Position numbers and translations under genes: made by a program. Below, one piece after another: positions 22,918 through 33,340 of a stretch of 64,000 nucleotides of DNA (positions within the stretch are counted from its first letter, which is position 1; each line of letters starts with the position of its first letter). Source of the stretch: Siphonodentalium dalli (Eukaryota; Mollusca; Scaphopoda; Gadilida; Siphonodentaliidae); the NCBI GenBank assembly GCA_032622095.1, contig CP136066.1:174095164-174159163 (forward strand), written 5' to 3'. The notes under the pieces are model-generated. The model saw only the letters and a list, made by a program, of their open reading frames with translations. It made no database searches and was not told where the DNA came from.

Positions 22918-23135
22918 TACCGTAATGCCCTAAATAATCAACTCCTTAATCACAGCAAAATTATGGGTAACTTTTATGGGTAACTTTTCGAAATATGGCT
23001 TGTTGCCATTAATCAGAAAGCTCTCAGTGAGAGCTTTCCAATGAATGGCAACAAGCCATATTTCCGACTAAATCCTGAAAAATTACACATAATTCTGCTG
23101 TGGTTAAGGAGTCGATTATTTAGCACATTACTGTA
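22918..23135. mobile_element. TA-1 copy
   Basis: TACCGTAATGCCC ... CACATTACTGTA; left arm contains a short duplication (gggtaacttttatgggtaac). Confidence 0.9.
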
Positions 23136-23564
23136 CTATATTAACAAGCGCTTATCTTGTAGGATGTGATTAAATTAGTACGAAAATAAAATGAAGCAAA
23201 CATAATGTAAATTAGTTAATCAGATTTACATCTCCAGTTTTATATGGTACCGTGAGATTACAGATTGTTCGGACAATTTCATCAGGGTGTTGTTTTTATT
23301 TGCGAACATAATACATGCCTTTAATTGAAGAGTTCTGACTGTGTGTGGAGGTCCGCCTGTCTAGTGCTACTAATGAAATCTAAAGGAAGGTGCGTAGGAA
23401 ACGATCAGAAATATTCCTGAATATATGAACTGGGCATTTCGATAAGAACTGAGAACATGTTTCAAAATAACGAACAGTACATTTTGTACGAATTCTGTTT
23501 GTTGGACTTTATTAATATTGGCTAAACTATCCTGACGATGAACCAATAAGAATCAAGTAACTAC

Positions 23565-23784
23565 TACAGTAATGCTCTATAAAATAATCGGCTCCTTAAC
23601 CACAGCAGAATTATGGGTAACTTTTCAGGATTTAGTTGGAAATATGGCCTGTTGCCATTCATCGGAAAGTTCTCAGTGAGAGCTTTCCGATGAATGGCAA
23701 CAAGCCATATTTTCGACTAAATCCTGAAAAGTTACCCATAATTCTGCTGTGGTTAAGGAGCCGATTATTTAAAGCATTACTGTA
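23565..23784. mobile_element. TA-1 copy
   Basis: Complete; TACAGTAATGCTCTATAAAA ... AAAGCATTACTGTA, arms over 95 percent complementary by eye. Confidence 0.92.
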
Positions 23785-23956
23785 ATCAGTCAGTATTCTG
23801 TTATCAAACAGTTATGTGACACAAGGCCCATGTTATCGGATACTGAGGGTGCGTGCTATCCAGACTAATGAACGAGCAATTGATCTTCTATCACCACTCT
23901 TTGGTATCACACAGTTCAACAGATTTATCTATCCAGTGATTGGTTTCTCTCTGCTC

Positions 23957-24083
23957 CAAGCCTTGAAATAGGGTGTCTGTCATTTGCAGAATGAGATCCC
24001 CTGAGGGTGAATTTAGTGATGGTATCCTGTTCAGTGGACTAGCATCACCAAATTCACTCTCTGGGGACCTCATTCTGCTTAGC
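23957..24083. mobile_element. HP8 left-end fragment
   Basis: Left terminus CAAGCCTTGAAATAGGG and one full hairpin, ending at ctgcttag. The interior and right half are missing. It abuts a decayed family-Q repeat. Confidence 0.8.
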
Positions 24084-24089
24084 CAAAGA

Positions 24090-24380
24090 ATTTAGTCATG
24101 CAAAGAATAAAATCCAAGATGGCTGCCAGAGTGCTGGTAGCCATGTTTTTCATCGAACATTGTTCTAATTTGATACATGTACCTCCCATCTATAGGTGAT
24201 CCTAAACATGCCTATTAATTTTCAAAACAATTCTCAATAAATCCAAGATCGCTGTTTGCGGCCATTTTTTTTTACGAATTTCGATAAAAATTGATAAGTC
24301 CCGTCTCGAGGTCAACCCCGAAGATCCAGATGAAGTTTGGTGACGATCGGATGAGAGATGTGACCTATATGGTGTGCTAA
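24090..24380 (+). repeat. Family-Q repeat
   Basis: aatccaagatggctgccaga, gtagccatgtttttc, atccagatgaagtttggtga, cgatcggatgagagatgtga; about two units. Confidence 0.7.
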
Positions 24381-24474
24381 AGGAAATTGTTTTATTTATT
24401 TGTTTCCATTTTCAATAACCCTCCAGTGACAAGATTCCACCACACACTTTTTAGAAAACAATGTTTACATAATA

Positions 24475-24856
24475 TCTCTTATATATTTTGAAGACCTCTG
24501 TTTGTCTGTCTGTATGTCCTTTATAGAATCGAAAACAGGTTGACCGATCGAGACGAAACTTGGTACGTGTGTGTAGTTTGACCAGGCGGTCGTCGTTGTC
24601 GTATTGGCGAGCCCGTGCGACGCCCGTGCAGCGCATGCGCAGACGAGATCTCGGAAACGGGTGGAAACGGGTGGAGCTATCGACTTGAAATTTGCTATGT
24701 GAATGTATCTTGCCCCGGATACAAATTTTATCGGGTCGCCGAGCCCGTGCGACGCCAGCTTCGCGCATGCGCAGACCAGATCTCGGAAACGGGTGGAGCT
24801 ATCGACTTGAAATTTGGTTTTTGAATAGCCCGGACAACGTCGGGCTCATCGGCTAG
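24475..24856 (+). mobile_element. Helitron-like element 1
   Basis: Starts A|TCTCTTATATATTTTG and ends in a short hairpin (GCCCG...CGGGC, 24828-24845) followed 8 bases later by CTAG (24853-24856) and then T. No inverted termini and no target duplication are seen. This is the standard Helitron architecture (5' TC, 3' hairpin plus CTRR, between A and T). Internally a roughly 90-bp GC-rich block (cgagcccgtgcgacgcc ... cgcatgcgcag ... ctcggaaacgggtgga) occurs twice. It has no Rep/helicase gene, so it is non-autonomous. Confidence 0.65.
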
Positions 24857-25468
24857 TCTATTATATATTTTGGGAAATCTGTGTGTGTGTGTGTCTGTTC
24901 GCGATGAACTCGAGAACGGCTGAGCCGATTTCGATGAAACTTGGTATGTGGGGGTACTTTCGGCCGGGAGTGGCATGGGCCTATTAATTTGCCCGTACGA
25001 TGTGACCTTGACCTTGAAATCGGGTCATTTCAAGGTCGAACGCCCGAGTATCACGGGATTTCGATGAAAATTAGTGTCTAGGGATACTTTCGTATGGGGA
25101 GTATCGTAAGCCTATTCGTTTGCCCGTGCAATGTGACCTTGACCTTGAAATTCAAGGTCAAATCGCGAATTATGATGGGATTTCGACGAAATTTGATACG
25201 TAGGGTTACTTTTGTCCACTGAGTGTTTTGAACAGGTCAAATTGTGACCCCAACCTGACATTGACCTTCAAAATGATCAATTCGAGGTCAAATCGGGTAA
25301 AACCGGATGGATTTCGACAGGTACTTTTGTCCGGGCAGTGTTTTGGATGGGTCAAATCGTTACCCCACCTGACCTTGACCTTCAAAATGGACAATTCAAG
25401 TTCAAATCGCGCAATTCGCCGAAAAGCAGAGGGGAAACAGCCCGGACGAAGTCAGGTCCACCTGCTAG
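24857..25468 (+). mobile_element. Helitron-like element 2, head-to-tail with element 1
   Basis: Begins TCTATTATATATTTTGG directly after the CTAG of element 1 and ends with an imperfect hairpin (cccggac...gtcaggt) plus CTAG (25465-25468) and T. The first 17 bases resemble the start of element 1. The interior carries several degenerate repeats of 'gaccttgaccttgaaat' and 'gatttcgatgaaa'. A (TA)n run follows. Non-autonomous. Confidence 0.6.
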
Positions 25469-25528
25469 TATATATATATATATAGAAAGGCCAGACACCT
25501 TTCGGTTTCCGATTCCCTAAATTCGTGG

Positions 25529-26030
25529 TATTTCTGACTCACTGAACCGATTATGGCCGAGTAAACGGCATTGTCGCTTGTTTTTCTTCTTCCAAAAGTG
25601 AAAGAAAACCTCCTTATACACTTTCAAATGCAGTGGAATGTCCAAAAACAACTTTTGTATACTTTGAAGTGAGAAAATTGCTTAGAATTGAAGCATTAAC
25701 ATGAACTCTACAGCTACCCCTTTCTCATTGGTCGATATTTAATATACATAATGTTTTTTTTCTGACTGTGTTTTCGTAAAACAAAGCCACGTGAGTCATC
25801 AGTTGATATCGACAAATCAGAAAGAGGGTTATATTTTCCCCACGTTAATGAATCAGTCATGTTAATTGTTCACGCAGAAAGATTTCTGCCACTTGAAAGT
25901 ATAAAACAAGTTTATATCGGCATTCTACAGCATTGTACATGGTAAGGATGGTTTCTATCACTTTTGGAAGTAGCAATATACGCGACAATACCGTTTACCC
26001 GACCATAATCAGTGCAGTGAGTCAGAAATT
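25529..26030. mobile_element. 500-bp imperfect foldback element
   Basis: The left half (tttctgactcactgaacc, gattatggccgagtaaacgg, cattgtcgc) and the right half (gcgacaataccgtttacccg, accataatc, cagtgagtcagaaat) are complementary over roughly 200 bp each with about 25 percent mismatch by eye. Old foldback element or decayed MITE; no family assigned. Confidence 0.6.
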
Positions 26031-26153
26031 CAACATTGACGGCTGTACTATGCTATTCCATACCAAATAGCGACACCCCTGTGGTATGTATATAAGGTAT
26101 ATTTTGAAATATTTTTTCTACAAGCTCCCGTGGATTCCACATGTTGAAGCCAT

Positions 26154-26595
26154 CAAGCCTGCAAATAGTGTGTCTGTCATTTGCAGAATGAGGTCCCCAG
26201 AGGGTGAATTTAGTGATGCTATCCTGCATAGCGGGCTAGCATCACTAAATTCACCCTCTGGGGACCTCATTCTGCTAAGGCCCTCAACAGCTATGGCAGA
26301 CCTAGGATCAGATTGAAGTTCCCCAGTTGAAGTTGATGTTCACCCATTGGGCACCTCAATTATGAATTTTATCTTCTGCAAATTAGGGGATATAGAAACT
26401 TCTTAGAAGGGAAATGTAACTAAAAACAATGTTAATTTGATACTATAGATACTTCCCAGAAGATGAGGCCTAAGCAGAATGAGGTCTCCAGAGGGTGAAT
26501 TTGGTGATGCTAGCCCGCTATGCGGGATAGCATCACTAAATTCACCCTCTGGGGACCTCATTCTGCAAATGACAGACACGCTATTTGCAGGCTTG
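26154..26595 (+). mobile_element. HP8 element, reference copy
   Basis: Complete: CAAGCCTGCAAATAGTGTG at the left and its complement at the right, both hairpins full length with the CCCGC/GCGGG apex, and interior with gacctaggatcagattgaag. Target duplication GAAGCCAT at 26146-26153 and 26596-26603. The stems are nearly perfect, suggesting recent activity. Confidence 0.94.
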
Positions 26596-26747
26596 GAAGC
26601 CATTGTTTACCAACAACCATAACAGGGAAGCTAGTGTTGCGTGTTCAGGACGGGATAATAACTTTAAAATACAAATATCATTGATCAGATTAGTTGCATT
26701 GAGCTGAGTATTTCCTTATTACATTACATTAACAGCACTGGCGCCAC

Positions 26748-27147
26748 TTAACCCTTTACCCAACAGAAGGGCCCTGTGCCAATGCATTCTCTTATATATG
26801 CGAGTCGACCATAGGTCGCCTCGCATATATAAGAGAATGCATTGGCTTAACACATTAAAAATTATAAAATTGTTAAAGAATGTAAGAAAAAATGGTAAAA
26901 AGTGTTAAAAAAAGATTATTTTTAGGCCAATGCATTCTCTTATATATGCGAGGCGACCTATGGTCGACTCGCATATATAAGAGAGTGCATTGGCACAGGG
27001 CATAACTGTAACTATCACAATGTGGTCAAGGAGCCGGTTCCAATGATATCCATATTTGTATGGTTCTATTGAGACAGACCGAAGATATTTTAGGCTGTTG
27101 AAGCTTTATTTGACCGGTTTTGGCCGGTTTGTTGGGTAAAGGGTTAA
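26748..27147. mobile_element. TT-1 element, reverse orientation
   Basis: Same structure as 17671-18070 and also 400 bp; the long unique flank (ccggttttggccggtttg) is on the right. Two inverted 66-bp hairpin cores at 26768-26845 and 26925-26994. TTAA on both sides. Confidence 0.9.
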
Positions 27148-27481
27148 ACACAAGAAAACATTAGTTTATAGTAAAATTTGGACATCTCAAGAAATAGGTA
27201 TGATTTTAGGTGATATACCGATATGATATCATTCGTAGAAGTTGTTATTTATTAGTTGAGCGACGAAATTCCAATAACTTGATATCGACGTTGCGAATGC
27301 ATTGCGGGGCATTAATTATTAGAAAAGTACATTTGAGTTGTTCATTGGTAGGTCGTAAGTGAAATATCAGAGATAATGCAAAATTTCTCATTTTCCCATG
27401 GCACGGGTTCAAACTGGCATCCAATAGCTTGATTTCATAACATGCACGCATATAAATGTGTAACATAATTATGTTACTATT
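27148..27481. other. Unassigned DNA between TT-1 and HP8
   Basis: A 79-codon minus-strand frame without recognisable features; probably not a gene. Confidence 0.45.
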
Positions 27482-27918
27482 CAAGTCTGATTATAGCATG
27501 CCTGTCATTTGCAGAATGAGGTCCCCAGAGGGCGAATTTAGTGACTCTATCCCGCATAGCGGGCTAGCATCACTAAATTCACCCTCTGGGTACCTCATTC
27601 TGCTTTAGGCCTCATCTTCTCTGGAAAGTTTCTTTATTATCAAATCTCTATAGAAACTTCTTTACATAAATTCTATTTCTTTTTTAGTTTTATATAATAG
27701 TTTCTCTATATCCCCAAATTGGCAGATGACACATTGCATAATCGAGGTTCCAAATGGGTGTACACACAATATTCACCATTTGGGAACTTCAATCTGAGTC
27801 TATGTCTCCCATAGCAGATGAGGTCATGCAGAAAGATGTCCCCAGAGGGTTAATTTGGTGATGCTAGCCCACTGGGGACCTCATTCTGCAAATGACAGGG
27901 ACACTAAATTCAGGCATG
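27482..27918 (-). mobile_element. HP8 element with shortened right hairpin
   Basis: Left end CAAGTCTGATTATAGC, right end ...CAGGCATG. Near-perfect target duplication TTACTATT / TTGCTATT (7 of 8). The right hairpin lost its apex and one arm (gctagcccactggggacc). Confidence 0.88.
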
Positions 27919-27973
27919 TTGCTATTACCAACAAAGTCAACTGAAAGCGACAACATGTCCATGGTAATGTATC

Positions 27974-28544
27974 AAAGCCTTGAAATAGTGAGTCTGTCAT
28001 TTGCAGAATGAGGTCCTCAGAGGGTGAATTTAGTGACCCTATCCTGCACAGTGGGCTAACATCACCAAATTCATCCTTTGGGGACCTCATTCTGCTTAGG
28101 CCTCATCTTCTTTGAAGTATCTATAGTCGTTTCATATTTTATTGAGCATCCCATATATACATTTCAAACAAATTTGTTTATAATAGACTAATGCAGGATG
28201 AACAAATGGGGATTGGAGCATAAGTTATAGAATCTTAGGTGGAGCTCCTCTTAAATTAAAATTGTTTTTAGTTACTTTTTCCCTTCTGTTCAGTTTCTAT
28301 ATCCCCTAATTTGCAGAAGATAAAATGTATAAATAATCAAGGCGACTAATGGGTGAACATCACCCACTTCAACTGGGGAACTTCAATCTGATCCTAGATC
28401 TCCCATAGCAGTTGAGGCCTCAGTAGTATGAGGTTCCCAGAGGGCAAATTCGGTGATGCTAGCCTGCCATGCCGGATAGTATCACTAAACTCACCCTCTG
28501 GGGACCTCATTCTGCAAAAGACAGACACACTATTTGCAGGCTTG
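27974..28544 (-). mobile_element. HP8 element with extra interior sequence
   Basis: Ends AAAGCCTTG...GCAGGCTTG with target duplication AATGTATC / AATGAATC (7 of 8; 27966-27973, 28545-28552). The interior is about 130 bp longer than in other copies owing to AT-rich sequence around 28110-28250. Confidence 0.85.
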
Positions 28545-28620
28545 AATGAATCTTGTGGCAATGAGCAATAATCCAATCTTCAAATAACTGAGGATAAAAT
28601 ATTTCAATGGCATACAGTCT

Positions 28621-28988
28621 TTAACCCTTTACCCAACAGAAGGGCCCTGTGCCAATGCATTCTCTTATATATGCGAGTCGACCATAGGTCGCCTCGCATA
28701 TATAAGAGAATGCATAGGCTTAACACATTAAAAATTATAAAATTGTTAAAAAAAGATTTTTTTTAGGCCAATGCATTCTCTTATATATGCGAGGCGACCT
28801 ATGGTCGACTCGCATATATAAGAGAATGCATTGGCACAGGGCATAACTGTAACTATCACAATGTGGTCAAGGAGCCGGTTCCAATGATATCCATATTTGT
28901 ATGGTTTTATTGAGACAGACCGAAGATATTTTAGGCTGTTGAAGCTTTATTTGGCCGGTTTTGGCCGGTTTGTTGGGTAAAGGGTTAA
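28621..28988. mobile_element. TT-1 element, shorter spacer
   Basis: As 26748-27147 but about 30 bp are missing from the AT-rich spacer between the two hairpin cores. TTAA on both sides. Confidence 0.9.
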
Positions 28989-29142
28989 TGCTGCACCCTT
29001 GCTGCACCAATGCAGCTGCCACTACCAGTTAACTCATAGTAAACGGTTCCATGGGGACTGCTACTGAGGTTAAGTCATAGTTTTGTGCATACCACATACA
29101 TGTATGTAACAACAGAAACCACAAGCCACATTGGTTTATGCG

Positions 29143-29562
29143 CCAATACATACCCAACGATCCCATTGATCGGTTGTATATGTATAATTAGAATGGCTTC
29201 AGATACAGCGCTTTCCGCATCCCAATAAAGGGGAGGGGTGAAGTTTGATATCTTGCAAGGACACTCCAGTTCACCCGGACCTCTTCCATAGTTGGCACCT
29301 GGGACGGAATTTACTAGTGTTCATTGCTGGTGCCAGCTATTAAAGAGTTATCTCGTAGGTAAATCGCTATTACATTAATACATTTGTGATGTATTAGATC
29401 ACGTAGATATAAAAATTTATTTACCGTGTCCTATACATGATATGCATGCACCTGTATAGCATACGTTGTCATCTATGTCGTAGAAAACATCATTTTCTGT
29501 ATCTGAAGCCATTCTAATTATACATATACAACCGATCAATGGGATCGTTGGGTATGTATTGG
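29143..29562. repeat. Identical 66-bp inverted repeat arms (290-bp spacer)
   Basis: 29143-29208 and 29497-29562 are exact reverse complements (ccaatacatacccaacgatc ... ggcttcagatacag). A second block (gggacggaatttactagtgt; 29301-29334) also has an inverted partner at 29560-29595, but its order relative to the first block is swapped. A 68-codon minus-strand frame (29417-29623) crosses the right arm; see findings. Confidence 0.85.
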
Positions 29563-30128
29563 CACCAGCAATGAAACACTGGTAAATTCCATCCCAGTTG
29601 CTGACTAATGAGCCTTGTGACATGTTTCAGCGCCATATAACCCGATATTGGTCATGAATCACTCATACCTACATGTACGTCAAATATCAACTACTATCAG
29701 CATAACATGCATTCCCTTGTTGGCATACGGGATGAAATTACGTGTTAAGCCAATTGACCATATGGATAGCAATACCATAGTACTTAACAGATGTAACAAC
29801 CTATATGTAATCACAATAAATGACAATAACTTACACTTTTTTCTTTACAGTGGGCTATTCAACTGAGTTTATATCTATAAATGTGTAGTTTTGGTGGCCA
29901 TCAATTCAGGTAACTCTTCCGCCAGCTGCTTTTCTAAAGCAATAACATAGTAGTTACAAGTGCAACTAAACCTAGCTATTAACCCTTTCTATACTAAATG
30001 GATTCTCCCACCAAGTTAAAAAATTGTACATTGGAATGGCCTATTATTGATTTGTATGGTAATATAAGCAGAAGACAGACAAAATGTTTATGGTCGATTT
30101 GTTGAAGTCATAATCTAAACATTTCCTA

Positions 30129-30387
30129 TTAACCCTTTCAGTGCCAAGTCCCATTTTTGTATCAACCCATATTTCCTTGATCATTTTTTTTCAAATTTAT
30201 TGATTATAATAATGTGATACATTGATGGAAAGAGCTCCAATTGATTATAATACTGTGATACATTGATGGAAAGAGCTCTAAGAGCTCTTTCCATCAATGT
30301 ATCACATTATTATAATCAATAAATTTGAAAAATGATCAAGGAAATATGGGTTGATACAAAAATCGGACTTGGCACTGAAAGGGTTAA
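30129..30387. mobile_element. TT-4 element inserted in TT-5
   Basis: TTAACCCTTTCAGTGCCAAG and complement. Near the apex a segment (gatacattgatggaaagag) is duplicated, lengthening one arm. It lies inside the TT-5 at 29979-30505. Confidence 0.9.
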
Positions 30388-30464
30388 CACATTCACTGCC
30401 GACTACGAGTTATCCTGTACTTTTTACATGTAATTGAATGGGCGTTGGCAGTGAACATGTTAAA
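30384..30464. mobile_element. Short TTAA element sharing a TTAA with TT-4
   Basis: 81 bp: TTAACACATTCACTGCC ... GGCAGTGAACATGTTAA. The inverted ends are about 17 bp. It shares its left TTAA with the right end of TT-4; seen only once here. Confidence 0.6.
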
Positions 30465-30599
30465 AATATAACTACTCATCTATGAGTAATTAGTATGGAA
30501 AGGGTTGACACTCAGGTGCCATCTTACATGTACATGTATGTCACATGGGTATATTCTGCTCTCAATACAATATATAACAAGTCTGTGTCTGTTGATGCA

Positions 30600-31024
30600 G
30601 GGACCAGCCTAGAGGGCGACTTGGGAGACAGGGACCAGCCTAGAGGGCGACTTGGGAGACAGAGACCAGCCTAGAGGGCGACTTGGGAGACAGAGACCAG
30701 CCTATAGGGTGGCTTGGGAGACAGAGACCAGCCTAGAGGGCGAGTTGGGAGACAGGGACCAGCCTAGAGGGCGACTTGGGAGACAGAGACCAGCCTAGAG
30801 GGCGACTTGGGAGACAGGGACCAGCCTAGAGGGCGACTTGGGAGACAGAGACCAGCCTAGAGGGCGACTTGGGAGACAGGGACCAGCCTAGAGGGCGACT
30901 TGGGAGAGGACCAGCCTAGAGGGCGGCTTGGGAGACAGAGACCAGCCTAGTGGGCGACTTGGTAGAGGACCAACCTAGAGGGCGGCTTGGGAGAGGACCA
31001 GCCTAGAGGGCGGCTTGGGAGACA
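30600..31024 (+). repeat. 31-bp minisatellite, about 14 units
   Basis: Unit gggaccagcctagagggcga-cttgggagaca, with shorter variants (ttgggagaggacc) near the right end. A lone unit at 32300-32545 hosts a TA-1 insertion. Confidence 0.95.
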
Positions 31025-31344
31025 TCTTCTCCCTGAATTGTGCCACTTCTCCCTATTTTTGTCACAGGGAGAAGTGACTTAATTCTCTTTCATATACCAG
31101 TATGCATATGTCACAACAGCATATTTAAACTGTATAAATTTCCTGATAATAATGATGTTCTAACTCACTGTAATGGTTTTATAAATGGGCTCTTGTGTTG
31201 CATAATACTTATTGGATCATAGAAGGGTGATGTTGGGGTGTAAATTGAACTTCAGCCATTTTTACATCTCACATATGAAAGTCCACTTCTCCCTAATAAT
31301 CAAGCAGGAGGGAAAAGTGACTTCTCCCAATTTGAAACATCTAG
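31003..31344 (+). repeat. Local direct duplication, left copy
   Basis: ggcttgggagacatcttctc ... cttctcccaatttgaaac matches 32530-32827, about 80-85 percent by eye. Shared segments include tattggatcatagaagggtg. The right copy has a G10 run where this one has gggg. Confidence 0.8.
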
Positions 31345-32307
31345 TCTGGTCACTGAGTTGATACAATGCATTTTGCAAATTTCTTTTTCTTGCCATTGTA
31401 ATAAGAATACAAGGGCACTTTATGTTTTTTATGTCAATTATGACAAAGCGGATGTCGGATCTAGTAACTTCACATGGGGAGCACAACGCCAGACTGGCTC
31501 ACCGGACTGGAAGATAAAAACCAGTATGATAAGTCAATTGACAACTGGAAGGTGTGAAACCACGGCTATCTACAAGTCAACAAAGGAAGACACAATAGTA
31601 AAACGGCTGACTGTTCTGTCATCATATACTTTTTTCACATGATAAGAGTATAAAATAGGTGAATTTGTACAGGTACTTGTATACTGGTTTCCTCGACACC
31701 ATGATAGATTTTGTGAGGCATGATCCAGGAGCGGTTTGTAGAAATTTGGAAAAGAGATTTGGAACGTACATACCAAAGTAAAGTTAAATAGCCAAAATTG
31801 ATAATTTTGAATAGTTAAAAAAAGTTTTCCACATTTTGTAAAGGTCGAAATGACATGGATAGTGTCATCAGTTGATATATGACTCCTTAAACGGTTGCCA
31901 TATTAATCCTTTTCGGCACCTATGTTGATACATGCATTTTGCAAGTTTGTTTTTCTTACCATTGTAATAAGGATACAAGGGCACTTTATGCCCCATGTGC
32001 TCTCCCCACTCTCAGTGCCCCAAGGGGCCTCCCCATCAATGTTGCCCTCCCCACATATTGACTTCTGGCACCCCTGCTAATGAATAAGCTCTGACTTCTC
32101 TAACTAATGAGTAAGCCCTGTCTCGACAGTGAGTCATACATGCATGGCTGTCAGTACATGATGACGATTGCCGATATGTCAGAAAGTTTTATGTTGGATG
32201 AGTTGTTTTAATATGTACAATTGCAATCAATAACCTGCCTGAGAATCATGGAGTAATATTGACAACGTTAATGGAGTGCATGAATTTATCACACCCAGGG
32301 ACCAACC

Positions 32308-32530
32308 TACAGTAATGTCCTAAATAATCGACTCCTTAACCACAGCAGAATTATGGGTAACTTTTCAGGATTTAGTCGGAAATAAGGCTTGTTGCCATTC
32401 ATCGGAAAGCTCTAACTGAGAGCTTTCCAATGAATGGCAACAAGCCATATTTCCGACTAAATCCTGAAAAATTACCCATAATTCTTCTGTGGTTAAGGAG
32501 TCGATTATTTAGGGCTTTATAATTACTGTA
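32308..32530. mobile_element. TA-1 inserted in a 31-bp repeat monomer
   Basis: TACAGTAATGTCC ... AATTACTGTA. The flanks are gggaccaacc and gaaggcgacttggga, i.e. the two halves of the minisatellite unit found at 30600-31024, so the insertion site (TA in ccTAgagg) and the TA duplication are directly visible. Confidence 0.92.
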
Positions 32531-32827
32531 GAAGGCGACTTGGGAGATATTTTCTCCCGAAATTGTGTCACTTCTTCCTTGTTTAGACCAAGGGTGAAGT
32601 GACTTCTCTCTCACATACCAGTATGATTATATACAAACAGCATGTCTGAGGTGTAAATTCCTGAATATAACGATAATAGTTTTATAGATGGGGCTCTTGT
32701 ATTGCGTAATACTTATTGGATCATAGAAGGGTGATGTTGGGGGGGGGGGGGTGTAAATTGAATTTCATACATTGACTTCTCCTTAATAAACAAATATGGA
32801 GAAGTGACTTCTCCCAATTTGAAACTT
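32530..32827 (+). repeat. Local direct duplication, right copy
   Basis: Partner of 31003-31344. Between them a shorter pair is also repeated (tgccattgtaataagaatac at 31391 and its relative at 31960). Confidence 0.8.
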
Positions 32828-32993
32828 CCAGGCTTGGCACTGATTGCACCAGTTCAGTGCTTCAGTGTAAACATATTTTTATTTCCAAATCCAAACAAAT
32901 AACATGATATACAAATGACACATAGAGAGTTAATTAATGTATGGAAACGAGGATCAGACAACAAGGCGAGTGCTTATATGAAGTCTTTTCCTG

Positions 32994-33255
32994 GTTCAGT
33001 TCAGTGCTTTGGCAGTATATGAATTTATTATACCAGTTCCATTCCTTGGCAATACATGAATTTATTGCACCAACTCAGTGCCTTGGCAATAGATGGTATG
33101 GTGCATGTATTTATTGCACCAGTTCAGTGCCTTGGCCATACATGAATTTATCGCACCAGTCCAGTGCTTTGGCAATACATGAATTTATCGCGCCAACTCA
33201 GTGCCTTGGTGGTACATGGAATGGTATATGTATTTATAGTATGGCAAAGGAAGCT
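32994..33255 (+). repeat. About 40-bp degenerate tandem repeat
   Basis: Units of cagttcagtgccttggcaat-acatgaatttattgcac, with two longer variants. It keeps a 106-codon frame open (32941-33261), which is a repeat artefact. Confidence 0.85.
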
Positions 33256-33340
33256 TGGTAGTCCAGTGGTTACAGTGTTCACCTTGTAGTTCAGTCAATA
33301 CAGCAATGTTTTCACCGCACATTTGAATTTCCAACAGTGG
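33249..33340 (+). repeat. Possible decayed tRNA-derived SINE
   Basis: Contains TGGTAGTCCAGTGGTTACAG (33256-33275), close to an A box and D-arm (TGGNNNAGTGGTTA), and 50 bases later catttgaatttcc, a weak B-box match (GTTCGAATTCC). No cloverleaf fold, so not an active tRNA gene. Body and tail not defined. Confidence 0.35.

Larger units (their letters stand above)
29979..30505. mobile_element. TT-5 element carrying two nested TTAA elements
   Basis: TT-5 has ends TTAACCCTTTCTATACTAAA / tttagtatagaaaggGTTAA, a 'tatacattggaatggtctat' block and a palindromic 'gttcagataataagttcaac' region. Here it is interrupted at catttcctat|TTAA by TT-4 (30129-30387) and the short element (30384-30464), then resumes with actactcatctatgag. 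The right TTAA is mutated (gggttgac). Confidence 0.82.

Noticed and set aside
24884-24896. (TG)n run and (TA)n run at 25469
   Set aside because: Short simple repeats typical of Helitron surroundings; nothing further to say.
31358-31642. 94-codon frame with SSNFTWGAQRQTGSPDW
   Set aside because: Starts in a locally duplicated segment; no known domain, and splice sites are unconvincing.
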